A stretch of DNA of 11,830 bases from CAYYOS01 sp964473355 (lineage in GTDB: Bacteria; Pseudomonadota; Gammaproteobacteria; Burkholderiales; REEB80): contig CAYYOS010000079.1 of the NCBI GenBank assembly GCA_964473355.1, forward strand, positions 1 through 11,830, in the 5' to 3' direction. The translations under genes were made by a program, and so were the position numbers. The notes below the pieces were generated by a model. That model was not told the origin of the DNA. It searched no databases and worked only from the letters and a program-made list of their open reading frames with translations. Positions within the stretch are counted from its first letter, which is position 1, and every line of letters starts with the position of its first letter. Positions 4,841-11,830 of this stretch are shown one piece after another.

Positions 4841-7663
4841 ATGCGCATAGCGACCGAAGACGCTACCCCCAATTTTACCAATTTTAGTTTTGCCGATATG
4901 CCCGCCGCCGCCGAAAACCCCTACGCTCAATACAAAATAATCCGCCGCAATGGTTCGGTGGTTGCCTTTGAACCAAGCAAAATTTCCATCGCGCTCACTA
5001 AAGCCTTTATCGCGGTAAACGGCGGTCAGGGTGCCGCGTCGGCACGTATTAGGGAGATGGTTACGACTCTGACCGAGGCGGTAGTCAATGCGCTATTGCG
5101 ACGCCAGCCGCACAGCGGCACTTTCCATATAGAAGATATCCAAGACCAGGTGGAATTGGCCCTAATGCGGTCCGGGGAGCACGATGTAGCCCGTTCCTAT
5201 GTATTGTATCGGGAGGAGCGCACCCGAGAGCGGGCGAAGCAAGCGGTCATCACCGCGGACACGCCCTTGCATATTCTCAAAAATGGCCAGCGGGTTCCGC
5301 TGGATTTAGGAAAATTAAAAACCCTAGTGGAAGCGTGTTGCCAGGATTTGGGCAAATCGGTCAACCCCCAAGCTATTTTAACCCCCACCTTAAAAGACCT
5401 GTATGACGGGGTGCCAGCTGACGAAGTATTTCGTTCTCTGGTGTTATCTGCGCGCGCCCTCATCGAGCAGGACCCGGCTTATAGTTTTGTCAGTGCGCGA
5501 CTACTTTTGCACAATGTTCGCCGCGAAGTGCTGGGTGACGAAACTACCCACGCAGCGATGGCAACCCGTTACGCTGAGTATTTTCCGGGTTTTATTACCC
5601 AAGGCATACAAGCAGAGTTACTCGATGAACGCCTGGGTCAATTCAACTTAAAGCAGCTAGCGCTTGCCCTTAAACCCGAACGCGATTTGCAGTTTGGCTA
5701 CTTAGGACTGCAAACCCTATACGATCGATATTTTTTACATATAGACGGCCGCCGCATTGAGCTGCCGCAAGCCTTCTTTATGCGTGTTGCCATGGGGCTG
5801 GCATTGAATGAAGTAAAACGCGAAGAGCGAGCTATTGAATTTTACAACGTGCTTTCTAGCTTCGATTTTCTAAGCTCTACCCCGACACTCTTTAATTCCG
5901 GTACGCGGCGCTCGCAATTATCCAGTTGCTATCTCACTACGGTGGCTGACGATTTAGACGGAATTTACGAAGCGCTCAAAGAAAATGCCTTACTCTCTAA
6001 ATTTGCCGGGGGCTTGGGCAATGACTGGACGCCTGTCCGGGCTATGGGCTCGCATATTAAGGGTACTAACGGTAAATCGCAAGGTGTGGTGCCTTTTCTA
6101 AAAGTGGTGAACGATACCGCCGTCGCCGTGAACCAAGGCGGCAAGCGCAAGGGCGCCGTGTGCGCCTACTTGGAAACTTGGCATTTGGATATCGAGGAAT
6201 TTTTGGAGTTGCGGAAAAATACCGGCGATGATCGCCGCCGTACCCATGATATGAATTCCGCCAATTGGATACCCGATCTTTTTATGAAGCGCGTGATGGA
6301 GGGCGGCGAATGGACGCTTTTCTCGCCCTCGGACGTCCCGGATTTACACGATAAATGGGGCAAGAAATTTGAAGAAGCTTATATCGCCCACGAAGCCGCA
6401 GCGGCAAGAGGCGAGCTCAAGCTATTTAAGAAGATCCCCGCTTTGCAACTCTGGCGCAAGATGCTTTCCATGCTTTTTGAAACTGGCCACCCTTGGATCA
6501 CGTTTAAGGATCCGTGCAACATCCGCTCGCCACAAAACCATGTGGGCGTGGTCCACAGCTCAAATTTATGCACGGAAATTACGCTGAATACCGGCCCGGA
6601 TGAAATCGCGGTATGTAATTTGGGTTCGGTAAATCTGGTCGCTCACTTAAAAGATGGCAGCTTGGATTCTGCCAAACTGTCGCGTACCGTGGCGACCGCC
6701 ATGCGTATGCTAGATAACGTTATCGACATTAATTATTACGCGGTAGCAAAGGCGCGTAACTCCAATTTAAAACATCGGCCTGTAGGCTTAGGCATTATGG
6801 GTTTCCAGGATTGCTTGCACCAAATGCGGATTCCCTATGCGTCGGACGCCGCCGTGGAATTCGCTGACCGTTCCATGGAAGCTGTCACTTACGCGGCTTA
6901 CTGGGCGTCCACCGAGTTGGCTAAAGAGCGCGGGAAATACTCAAGCTTCGAAGGATCTTTATGGTCTCGGGGGATCTTGCCGCAGGATAGCCTTGCTCTC
7001 TTAACCGCAGAGCGCGGCGGATATGTGGAGGTAGATTCTTCCGCGACCTTAGATTGGGATGCCTTACGCGAGCGAATTAAGCAATACGGGATGCGCAATT
7101 CCAACTGCGTGGCAATCGCGCCTACCGCCACCATCGCTAATATTATTGGCGTATCGGCGAGCATAGAACCCACCTATCAAAATCTCTATGTGAAATCCAA
7201 TCTTTCCGGGGAATTTACGGTCGCCAATAGTTATTTAGTGCGCGACCTTAAAGCATTGGGATTATGGGATGAAGTCATGATTGCGGACCTCAAATATTTT
7301 GATGGCGCGCTGGCAAAAATCGACCGCGTGCCCCAGGAAATCCGCGAACTTTATGCCAGTGCTTTTGAAATTAGCCCGAAATGGATAGTGGAGGCCGCAT
7401 CCCGCCGCCAAAAATGGATAGATCAGGCGCAGAGTTTAAACATATATATGGCCGGTGCGTCGGGAAAAAAATTAGATGAAACCTATAAACTTGCTTGGGT
7501 AAGAGGACTCAAAACCACTTATTACTTGCGTACCCTGGGTGCCAGCCATGCGGAGAAATCTACCGGTAAAGTGGGCACCCTTAACGCGGTGCCCTCGGGT
7601 GTCAGTGACGATAATGTCAAGCTATGTTCTATAGATAATCCTGAATGTGAGTCTTGCCAATAG
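4841..7663 (+). CDS. nrdA: Class Ia ribonucleoside-diphosphate reductase, alpha subunit (tandem ATP-cones)
   Basis: This 940-aa large subunit reduces ribonucleoside diphosphates to deoxy forms in the cytosol, with NrdB supplying the radical. An N-terminal ATP-cone (about 31-127, from YKIIRRNGSVVAF to YREERTRER) is followed by a second cone-like domain (about 144-235, HILKNGQRVPLDLGK onward), then the barrel. Active-site residues are present: C363 (SSCYL) and C592 (AVCNLGS), the redox pair, and N575/C577/E579 (SNLCTEI) with the thiyl-radical Cys. The tail ends in CxxC (C936, C939), the shuttle cysteines; the spacing is shorter than E. coli's CxxxxC. I chose ATG 4841: GGGAG lies 11 bases upstream and it is the first in-frame ATG. 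The TTG at 4802 adjoins the NrdR box and has no SD. It is the first gene of nrdAB, under NrdR control. Confidence 0.96.
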   Translation: MRIATEDATPNFTNFSFADMPAAAENPYAQYKIIRRNGSVVAFEPSKISIALTKAFIAVNGGQGAASARIREMVTTLTEAVVNALLRRQPHSGTFHIEDIQDQVELALMRSGEHDVARSYVLYREERTRERAKQAVITADTPLHILKNGQRVPLDLGKLKTLVEACCQDLGKSVNPQAILTPTLKDLYDGVPADEVFRSLVLSARALIEQDPAYSFVSARLLLHNVRREVLGDETTHAAMATRYAEYFPGFITQGIQAELLDERLGQFNLKQLALALKPERDLQFGYLGLQTLYDRYFLHIDGRRIELPQAFFMRVAMGLALNEVKREERAIEFYNVLSSFDFLSSTPTLFNSGTRRSQLSSCYLTTVADDLDGIYEALKENALLSKFAGGLGNDWTPVRAMGSHIKGTNGKSQGVVPFLKVVNDTAVAVNQGGKRKGAVCAYLETWHLDIEEFLELRKNTGDDRRRTHDMNSANWIPDLFMKRVMEGGEWTLFSPSDVPDLHDKWGKKFEEAYIAHEAAAARGELKLFKKIPALQLWRKMLSMLFETGHPWITFKDPCNIRSPQNHVGVVHSSNLCTEITLNTGPDEIAVCNLGSVNLVAHLKDGSLDSAKLSRTVATAMRMLDNVIDINYYAVAKARNSNLKHRPVGLGIMGFQDCLHQMRIPYASDAAVEFADRSMEAVTYAAYWASTELAKERGKYSSFEGSLWSRGILPQDSLALLTAERGGYVEVDSSATLDWDALRERIKQYGMRNSNCVAIAPTATIANIIGVSASIEPTYQNLYVKSNLSGEFTVANSYLVRDLKALGLWDEVMIADLKYFDGALAKIDRVPQEIRELYASAFEISPKWIVEAASRRQKWIDQAQSLNIYMAGASGKKLDETYKLAWVRGLKTTYYLRTLGASHAEKSTGKVGTLNAVPSGVSDDNVKLCSIDNPECESCQ

Positions 7664-7678
7664 GTGAGAGGAGAGAAA

Positions 7679-8785
7679 ATGTTAAGTTTTGAAGAAGAAA
7701 CCAGCGAACCGGCGCTATTTAATAGCGGTGCCTATAGCGAGACCCCCAGCGAAAAGCCAGACGCGTCGGCTCGGGTGCGCGTGGAAGATAAAAGCATCAT
7801 TAACAGCCGTGCGGACGTTAATCAACTCGTGCCGTTTAAATATAAGTGGGCTTGGGAAAAGTATTTGGCGGCTTGCGCTAATCATTGGATGCCGCAGGAA
7901 GTAAATATGAGCCGGGATATCGCCTTATGGAAAGACCCTAACGGCTTAACCGAAGATGAGCGGCGCATTGTTAAACGCAATCTAGGCTTCTTTGTCACGG
8001 CTGATTCCTTGGCGGCGAATAATATCGTTTTAGGTACTTACCGTCATATTACCAACCCGGAATGCCGTCAATATTTATTGCGCCAAGCCTTCGAGGAAGC
8101 TATCCATACCCACGCTTATCAATACATTGTGGAAAGCTTAGGCCTAGACGAAGGCGAGATATTTAATAGCTATCACGAAATCTCCAGCATTCGCGAAAAG
8201 GATGAATTTTTATTGCAGTTCATTGATACCTTGACCGACCCCCACTTTACTACCGGCACGCCGGAGGCAGACCAAAAACTTCTGCGCGCCCTAATTGGTT
8301 TTGCCGTCATCATGGAAGGGATTTTCTTCTACGTGGGTTTTGTGCAAATTTTAGCCTTGGGCCGGCAAAATAAAATGACCGGCGCGGCAGAACAGTATCA
8401 GTACATTCTTCGCGATGAGTCCATGCATTGCAATTTTGGCATTGACGTCATCAACCAAATAAAAATGGAAAATCCCCATCTATGGACCGTGGAATTTAAA
8501 GAGGACGTGCGCGGTCTTATCAAAAAAGGTGTGGAACTAGAATACCGTTATGCGGAAGATACGATGCCACGTGGCGTATTGGGGTTGAATGCGGCCATGT
8601 TTAAGGAATATTTGCGCTTTATCGCGAATCGCCGCTGCCAACAAATTGGCTTGGACGAATTGTATCCGGGCGCCAATAACCCCTTTCCTTGGATGAGCGA
8701 GATGATGGATTTAAAAAAGGAAAAGAATTTTTTCGAGACCCGCGTCACGGAATATCAAACAGGCGGTGCCTTAGTCTGGGATTGA
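7679..8785 (+). CDS. nrdB: Class Ia ribonucleoside-diphosphate reductase, beta subunit
   Basis: This 368-aa ferritin-like R2 subunit generates and stores the radical for NrdA. All six metal ligands can be assigned: D109 (TADSLAANN), E140 and H143 (EEAIHTHAY), E213 (MEGIFFY), E247 and H250 (DESMHCNF). Tyr147 sits four residues after H143, the place of the E. coli radical Tyr122, so this is a tyrosyl-radical enzyme and not the Chlamydia-type class Ic protein, which has Phe there, even though the surrounding sequence resembles that group. The C-terminal YQTGGALVWD is the flexible R1-docking tail. I chose the ATG at 7679 for the strong AGAGGAGA just before it, placed right after the nrdA stop; an in-frame GTG at 7664 would lie upstream of that site. 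It is co-transcribed with nrdA. Confidence 0.96.
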   Translation: MLSFEEETSEPALFNSGAYSETPSEKPDASARVRVEDKSIINSRADVNQLVPFKYKWAWEKYLAACANHWMPQEVNMSRDIALWKDPNGLTEDERRIVKRNLGFFVTADSLAANNIVLGTYRHITNPECRQYLLRQAFEEAIHTHAYQYIVESLGLDEGEIFNSYHEISSIREKDEFLLQFIDTLTDPHFTTGTPEADQKLLRALIGFAVIMEGIFFYVGFVQILALGRQNKMTGAAEQYQYILRDESMHCNFGIDVINQIKMENPHLWTVEFKEDVRGLIKKGVELEYRYAEDTMPRGVLGLNAAMFKEYLRFIANRRCQQIGLDELYPGANNPFPWMSEMMDLKKEKNFFETRVTEYQTGGALVWD

Positions 8786-8791
8786 TTTGGG

Positions 8792-8814
8792 GCTTCGAGG
8801 CTACGCCTTGAAGC
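8792..8814 (+). terminator. Hairpin terminator after nrdB
   Basis: GCTTCGAGGC (8792-8801) pairs with GCCTTGAAGC (8805-8814) over ten pairs with one G-U, around a 3-nt loop, and ATTTTG follows. It starts seven bases after the nrdB stop. The short T run makes it a plausible intrinsic terminator, perhaps leaky, since the next small gene lies only 33 nt further on. Confidence 0.7.
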
Positions 8815-8847
8815 ATTTTGTCGTGTCAAAAATGAAAGGAGTTGCAC

Positions 8848-8904
8848 ATGCCTTCAAAAGCTAAAAAGCCAGCAGCAAAGAAACCAGCACCAAAGAAGAA
8901 GTAG
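8848..8904 (+). CDS. 18-aa Lys/Ala/Pro-rich peptide, histone H1-tail-like microgene
   Basis: The ATG follows an excellent ribosome-binding site (AAAGGAG, about six bases upstream) and opens a complete 18-codon frame, MPSKAKKPAAKKPAPKKK, ending in TAG. Eight of 18 residues are Lys; the rest are almost all Ala and Pro. This matches the composition of the (K/A/P)-repeat tails of bacterial histone H1-like proteins such as AlgP/HC2-type proteins, which bind DNA non-specifically. From memory, many betaproteobacteria have an H1-like gene right after nrdB, so this may be its shortest form or a shrunken remnant. It sits between two hairpins (8792-8814 and 8913-8942), so expression depends on read-through from nrdAB or an unseen promoter. 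The SD plus ordered composition argue for a real gene; translation and function are unproven. Confidence 0.6.
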   Translation: MPSKAKKPAAKKPAPKKK

Positions 8905-8912
8905 GGTAGGCA

Positions 8913-8942
8913 ACGGCCAGCGAGTCTGGTATTGCTGGCCGT
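8913..8942 (+). terminator. Strong hairpin after the microgene
   Basis: A perfect 9-bp inverted repeat, ACGGCCAGC (8913-8921) and GCTGGCCGT (8934-8942), surrounds a 12-nt loop and begins eight bases after the microgene stop. Only CTTCC follows, so the U tract is poor. It may be an intrinsic terminator, an mRNA-stabilising 3' hairpin, or a barrier before the next gene. Confidence 0.6.
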
Positions 8943-8968
8943 CTTCCAACTTGGCTAAAGGGGGATCT

Positions 8969-9217
8969 ATGCTAGGGGATTTTCATATTATTAAGGTGGC
9001 GTCGCGATCCGGCGCCGCTCTATTTACCGTTGAAGCAATAACGGCAGAGTTTCAAGGTCAAGTTCATAAAGAGATCTTTGACGTCGTCGTGAATATTCTC
9101 CCTGGGGCGAGCGAAGAAGAAATAGCTGTCACTACCCAGGCGGCCGTGGAAAATTATCTCAGGAAAAACATTTTTAAGGAGCCTGAGTCTAGGACGCCGA
9201 TGACCGCACACTTATAG
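8969..9217 (+). CDS. Small hypothetical protein, 82 aa
   Basis: I do not recognise this protein. From the ATG at 8969 it has 82 residues with no signal peptide or membrane segment. The first part looks like alternating beta strands (FHIIKVASRSGAALFTVEAI and KEIFDVVVNIL). A probable amphipathic helix follows (SEEEIAVTTQAAVENYLRKNIF), then a polar tail. There are no cysteines and only two histidines before the C-terminal tail, so nothing suggests metal binding. AAAGGGGGA lies just before the ATG and supports this start over a TTG at 8951. It sits alone behind the strong hairpin at 8913-8942 and converges on glk, with 68 bases between the stops. Codon use looks like that of its neighbours. A soluble alpha/beta protein of unknown role is the most that can be said. 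Confidence 0.65.
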   Translation: MLGDFHIIKVASRSGAALFTVEAITAEFQGQVHKEIFDVVVNILPGASEEEIAVTTQAAVENYLRKNIFKEPESRTPMTAHL

Positions 9218-9285
9218 GGGGTCTTTTAGGCAAACAACACCTCGAGCAGCGGCAACTAGCCAGGCGTCGGTAATTTATTCAATGT

Positions 9286-10269
9286 TTAATCAGAAGCCGT
9301 TTGTGCTGCAAGCAATGCTGGGCCAAGCAACCCGGCCCTATCGTTCAATATTACTCTAACTGGCATGGCTGCTAACAAGGGTCGCATCCGGCCCTTATTA
9401 AGAAAGGCCTTAAGAAATATGCCATTGTCCAACTCCGGCAAAATTTTTGGCGCGATGCCACCACCGAGTAACACACCGCCTTTGCTCATTATTTTCAGCG
9501 CGAAATTGCTTGCTTCAGCGCCATAGAGGCGGAGAAACATCCCTAGGGCTTCCCTGCAAATTTCGTCGCGGCCCGATATGGCGGCACTAGAAATCGCGGC
9601 CCCGGCATCTCCCGCTGATATCTCTGCCGCTAGCCAATCGGGCGCTGGGACTTTATGATAATAGCGTAGAAAGTCGTGCAGGTTACGTAGCCCTATCCCT
9701 GATACCACCCGCTCCCAACTTACATGCTCATGTTCTTTTTGCAAATGCGTTAACAACGCCATCTCTAATTCACTACCGGGGCTAAAGCTAGCATGACCGC
9801 CTTCTGTTGCAAAAGGCCGGTGCCGGGCGCCATCCCAATACAGCCCCGCCTCACCTAAACCGGTGCCCACCGCGACTATGGCCATATTGCCGATTGCATG
9901 GCTAACACCCGTCTGCAAAGTATAAAAGTCTTCCGGGTTTAACGCGGGCAAACCGTACGCCATTGCCTCGAGGTCATTGAGGAATGTACAACGGCTTAAA
10001 TTAAATTGTTTTTGCAAGGCGTCGGCATCGATATGCCAGGGCAGGTTAGTCGTTTGCACGGTACGGCCCTGAATAGGTCCGGCAATGCCGAACGCAGCAT
10101 GTCTGGGGACTGCAATACCATGAAGAAATTCGTCCAGCACGGCGGCAAAGTTTTCATACGCTGGGCTGGGGTAGCTCCGCTCATGTTTCACGGTTAGCGC
10201 AGTACCGATTACCTCAATAATAGCCAAGCGCGTTTTTGTTGCGCCGATATCGCCGCTCAGTACCCGCAT
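9286..10269 (-). CDS. glk: Glucokinase (Glk family)
   Basis: This 327-aa bacterial glucokinase phosphorylates glucose with ATP to glucose-6-phosphate in the cytosol. GDIGATKTRLA (6-16) is the phosphate-binding start of the ASKHA fold; most Glk proteins have GDIGGTNARLA. LNDLEAMAYG (97-106) carries the catalytic D99, GTGLG (135-139) is the second phosphate loop, and EGGHASFSP (156-164) is the sugar-binding Glu/His segment. A later glycine-rich stretch (KGGVLLGGGIAPKIL) completes the adenosine site. The length is normal for the Glk branch, and the Cys-rich zinc motif of ROK kinases is absent. The stop of the upstream 107-aa gene is six bases before this ATG and there is no good SD, suggesting coupled translation. 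It converges on the 82-aa gene. Confidence 0.92.
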   Translation of the reverse strand: MRVLSGDIGATKTRLAIIEVIGTALTVKHERSYPSPAYENFAAVLDEFLHGIAVPRHAAFGIAGPIQGRTVQTTNLPWHIDADALQKQFNLSRCTFLNDLEAMAYGLPALNPEDFYTLQTGVSHAIGNMAIVAVGTGLGEAGLYWDGARHRPFATEGGHASFSPGSELEMALLTHLQKEHEHVSWERVVSGIGLRNLHDFLRYYHKVPAPDWLAAEISAGDAGAAISSAAISGRDEICREALGMFLRLYGAEASNFALKIMSKGGVLLGGGIAPKILPELDNGIFLKAFLNKGRMRPLLAAMPVRVILNDRAGLLGPALLAAQTASD

Positions 10270-10275
10270 AATGTT

Positions 10276-10599
10276 CTAAGAACTCATCCCTTGGCCTTTG
10301 CCCTTAGGGTCGTTGGCATCAAAGGGGTCCGTTAGTTGAATTGCCTGAGAGTTACCCCATGCCTCTAAATCTGCCACTTCCACCCCCAGCCACCAAAGCT
10401 TTCCGACGGTGTCCGCGGCGCACCCGCCTACGAGTTTTTGATCGGGCTCAAGTAAGATATGATGAGAGTATTCCAGTGCTTCGTCGGGGCTGCGAAATAT
10501 TTTCCAGAGTACCACCCGATCTTTTTTTGGATCGGCAGGCAGCGCATGTTCTTGCTTGAGCAGCCCGCGAACCTGATTATCGCGTTCCGTTGTTTGCAT
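10276..10599 (-). CDS. Hypothetical protein, 107 aa, upstream partner of glk
   Basis: I do not recognise this protein. It has 107 residues, is soluble, and has no signal peptide or membrane segment. A basic, polar N-terminus (1-27) leads to a compact core, about residues 28-90, with aromatic and hydrophobic patches (VVLWKIF, KLWWLGVEVADLEAWG). An Asp/Gly/Lys-rich tail (DPFDANDPKGKGQG) follows and may be disordered. The single Cys is in GGCAAD. A strong ribosome-binding site (AGAAGGAG) precedes the ATG, which supports a real, well-translated gene. It stands six bases before glk and probably shares its transcript, so a link to sugar metabolism or to Glk stability is possible but only inferred from position. 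It is divergent from the exported protein gene, with only 35 bases between the two starts. Confidence 0.75.
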   Translation of the reverse strand: MQTTERDNQVRGLLKQEHALPADPKKDRVVLWKIFRSPDEALEYSHHILLEPDQKLVGGCAADTVGKLWWLGVEVADLEAWGNSQAIQLTDPFDANDPKGKGQGMSS

Positions 10600-10634
10600 A
10601 GCTTCTCCTTCTGAGGTTGACAGCCGGTAAACGT

Positions 10635-11042
10635 ATGAAAATTTTTTTGTCTTTCATTGTAACCTTAACATGGGCACCGTTTGCGCTTGCTTGGGTAACC
10701 ATTCCAACCAATGATCCCAACATTCTTTTCGAAATTGATGAGAAAAGCATTAGCAAACAGGGCGACCTGCTTAAGTTCGTAGAAAAATTAACCTACTTAA
10801 AACCTCATCAAGCCGACATTGTTTCCGGAAAAATTATTTACGAAAAAAAAGTTATTCGCCTTATCCATTGCACGCAAAAAACCCAAGGCGTGTTACAAGG
10901 CACCCTCTATGGGGAGAATTCAAGTCTTATCGAATCGGTCACGTTTGCAGAATCTAAAGTTAGTATGCAGGCTATTCCTACGGGTACGTTAGCGGAAGCC
11001 GAGCGCGAACTTGTTTGCGCTACTGCAGCCGCCACACCTTAG
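10635..11042 (+). CDS. Small exported protein, surface-adhesin E-like
   Basis: This 135-aa precursor has a clear Sec signal peptide (MKIFLSFIVTLTWAPFALA) with likely cleavage A19|W20. The mature part begins WVTIP and continues with ILFEIDEKSISKQGDLLKFVEKLTY, then a Cys in RLIHC (C79) and one near the end in ELVC (C128), which could form a disulfide. The order fits the surface-adhesin E family as I recall it: mature start at Trp, Asp-x-x-Ser-Ile, a strand pair, an internal Cys, 'IPTGT' near the end, then a terminal VC. That family is named after a Haemophilus adhesin but is mostly uncharacterised, so adhesion is not implied here. I chose the ATG at 10635 over the TTG at 10617 because it begins exactly at the signal peptide. 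It converges on the transglutaminase gene, with 21 bases between the stops. Confidence 0.7.
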   Translation: MKIFLSFIVTLTWAPFALAWVTIPTNDPNILFEIDEKSISKQGDLLKFVEKLTYLKPHQADIVSGKIIYEKKVIRLIHCTQKTQGVLQGTLYGENSSLIESVTFAESKVSMQAIPTGTLAEAERELVCATAAATP

Positions 11043-11063
11043 TTAGACCGGCCAACCTTAAAA

Positions 11064-11830
11064 TTACTCATTAATCCGCAGACGGCGTACCCGGCGGAGC
11101 AGCAACCGTACATCAGCGGGGGGACTATGCCGCCCATAACGAAGCTCGGCATATAGCGCGATGATGGGCGCAACTTTACCCCCCAAGCGGGGGCGGTGAA
11201 GGTTAACGCGGCGTAAAAAATCCAGCGGACCTTCGCTGGGCGCGCGTACGATACCTTTTTTTGCCAGCTTCCTGCAAAGCAGTTGATATGCCCGTAGCGC
11301 CGGGTCGGCCCTAACTTTGCCTGGCAGACGTAACATAAATAACGCTATAAATAAGGTGGCGATGCCCATAGTCAGTGCCAGACCTATTGTCATATCGCGC
11401 CATGAGAACAGGCCAAATTGCGACAAGAACTGTTTTTGCCGCTCCGTCCCGTAGCCCAACACCCATTGGTTCCAGCGATTATTAACGGCGTCCCAGGAAA
11501 AACGCAGCTGCCGCGCCCAGTCATTTTCTGGTCTTATCATAAACGGGACAAACGCATCATCCGGTAGGGCGCTACCCAAGCCGCTTTCTATGCGTAGTGG
11601 TGACACGGCCGCAGTGGGATCTACGCGTATCCATCCCGCTCCCGCCAGCCATACCTCGCTCCAAGCATGCGCGTCGGACTGCCGCACCAGCATATAGTTG
11701 TCCACCGGATTTATCTCGCCGCCCTGATACCCGGTCACCACGCGTGCCGGAATACCCGCCGCGCGCATCAGTACCACAAAACTACTGGCGTAGTGCTCGC
11801 AGAAGCCACGGCGCGTGTTAAATAAAAAAT
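11064..11830 (-). CDS. tgpA: TgpA-like membrane transglutaminase, C-terminal part (5' end outside window)
   Basis: The reading frame stays open to the right edge; 254 codons are visible. The transglutaminase triad can be assigned: Cys in RRGFCEHYAS (codon at 11799-11801), His in QSDAHAWSEVWL and Asp in WIRVDPTAA. Between them lies the hallmark MRAAGIPARVVTGYQGGE. The catalytic part sits on the periplasmic side in this family. It is followed by a linker, one membrane helix (MTIGLALTMGIATLFIALFML) and a cytoplasmic DUF4129-type tail (ALRAYQLLCRKLAKKG ... GPLDFLRR). This is the TgpA layout: several N-terminal helices (not visible here), a periplasmic transglutaminase-like domain, a last helix and the tail. 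Pseudomonas TgpA is essential, but its substrate is not settled. The family is certain; membership of TgpA rather than another DUF3488-type protein is very likely. Confidence 0.9.
   Translation of the reverse strand, partial: FLFNTRRGFCEHYASSFVVLMRAAGIPARVVTGYQGGEINPVDNYMLVRQSDAHAWSEVWLAGAGWIRVDPTAAVSPLRIESGLGSALPDDAFVPFMIRPENDWARQLRFSWDAVNNRWNQWVLGYGTERQKQFLSQFGLFSWRDMTIGLALTMGIATLFIALFMLRLPGKVRADPALRAYQLLCRKLAKKGIVRAPSEGPLDFLRRVNLHRPRLGGKVAPIIALYAELRYGRHSPPADVRLLLRRVRRLRINE

Noticed and set aside
8815..8847. Dedicated promoter for the microgene (TTGAAG with AATGAA)
   Set aside because: The -10 match is poor and the start site would fall on or after the SD.
9218..9285. Terminator in the convergent gap between the 82-aa gene and glk
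   Set aside because: No stable inverted repeat with a T run was found on either strand.
10617..10645. TTGACA at 10617-10622 as -35 for the adhesin-E-like gene
   Set aside because: The matching -10 would fall inside the coding region, downstream of the ATG at 10635.
1..11830. Mobile elements, CRISPR repeats, tRNA or rRNA genes
   Set aside because: No transposase-like frame, spaced direct repeats or RNA gene landmarks were seen on either strand.

Overview
The window looks like chromosomal housekeeping sequence from a Gram-negative proteobacterium, most likely a betaproteobacterium. This rests on four things: a PilS/PilR type IV pilus two-component pair, a cytoplasmic AmpD amidase, a class Ia nrdAB operon with tandem ATP-cones and NrdR boxes, and a Lys/Ala/Pro-rich histone H1-like microgene directly behind nrdB. 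From memory, H1-like genes and pilSR-ampD-nrdAB neighbourhoods are common in Burkholderiales and relatives; I could not check this. No phage, transposon, CRISPR array, tRNA or rRNA was seen. Gene density is high, and no gap exceeds 300 bases.

Layout. Positions 1-1800 (+) hold the 3' end of pilS and complete pilR, overlapping by a few bases. Positions 1831-3001 (-) hold a two-gene operon of a TerC-family membrane protein and a universal stress protein, one base apart, read from a good sigma70-type promoter at 3031-3059. Positions 3105-4705 (+) hold a divergent WaaA/KdtA-like glycosyltransferase with altered catalytic motifs, overlapping ampD through ATGA. Positions 4736-8785 (+) hold the nrdAB operon. 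Its promoter (TTGACA, 16 bp, TAGAAT) carries one near-perfect and one degenerate NrdR box, 32 bp apart. A hairpin terminator follows nrdB. An 18-codon gene for a basic peptide follows, then a second strong hairpin, then an unrecognised 82-aa gene. Positions 9286-10599 (-) hold an unknown 107-aa gene followed by glucokinase. Positions 10635-11042 (+) hold a small exported protein resembling the surface-adhesin E family. Positions 11064-11830 (-) hold the C-terminal part of a TgpA-like membrane transglutaminase that runs off the window.

How the genes work together. pilSR would control sigma54-dependent pilin expression. The waaA-like/ampD pair suggests envelope work (LPS-type glycosyl transfer and peptidoglycan recycling). 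nrdAB supplies dNTPs under NrdR repression and dATP feedback. The most notable items are the isolated H1-tail-like microprotein between two hairpins and the degenerate WaaA paralogue coupled to ampD.
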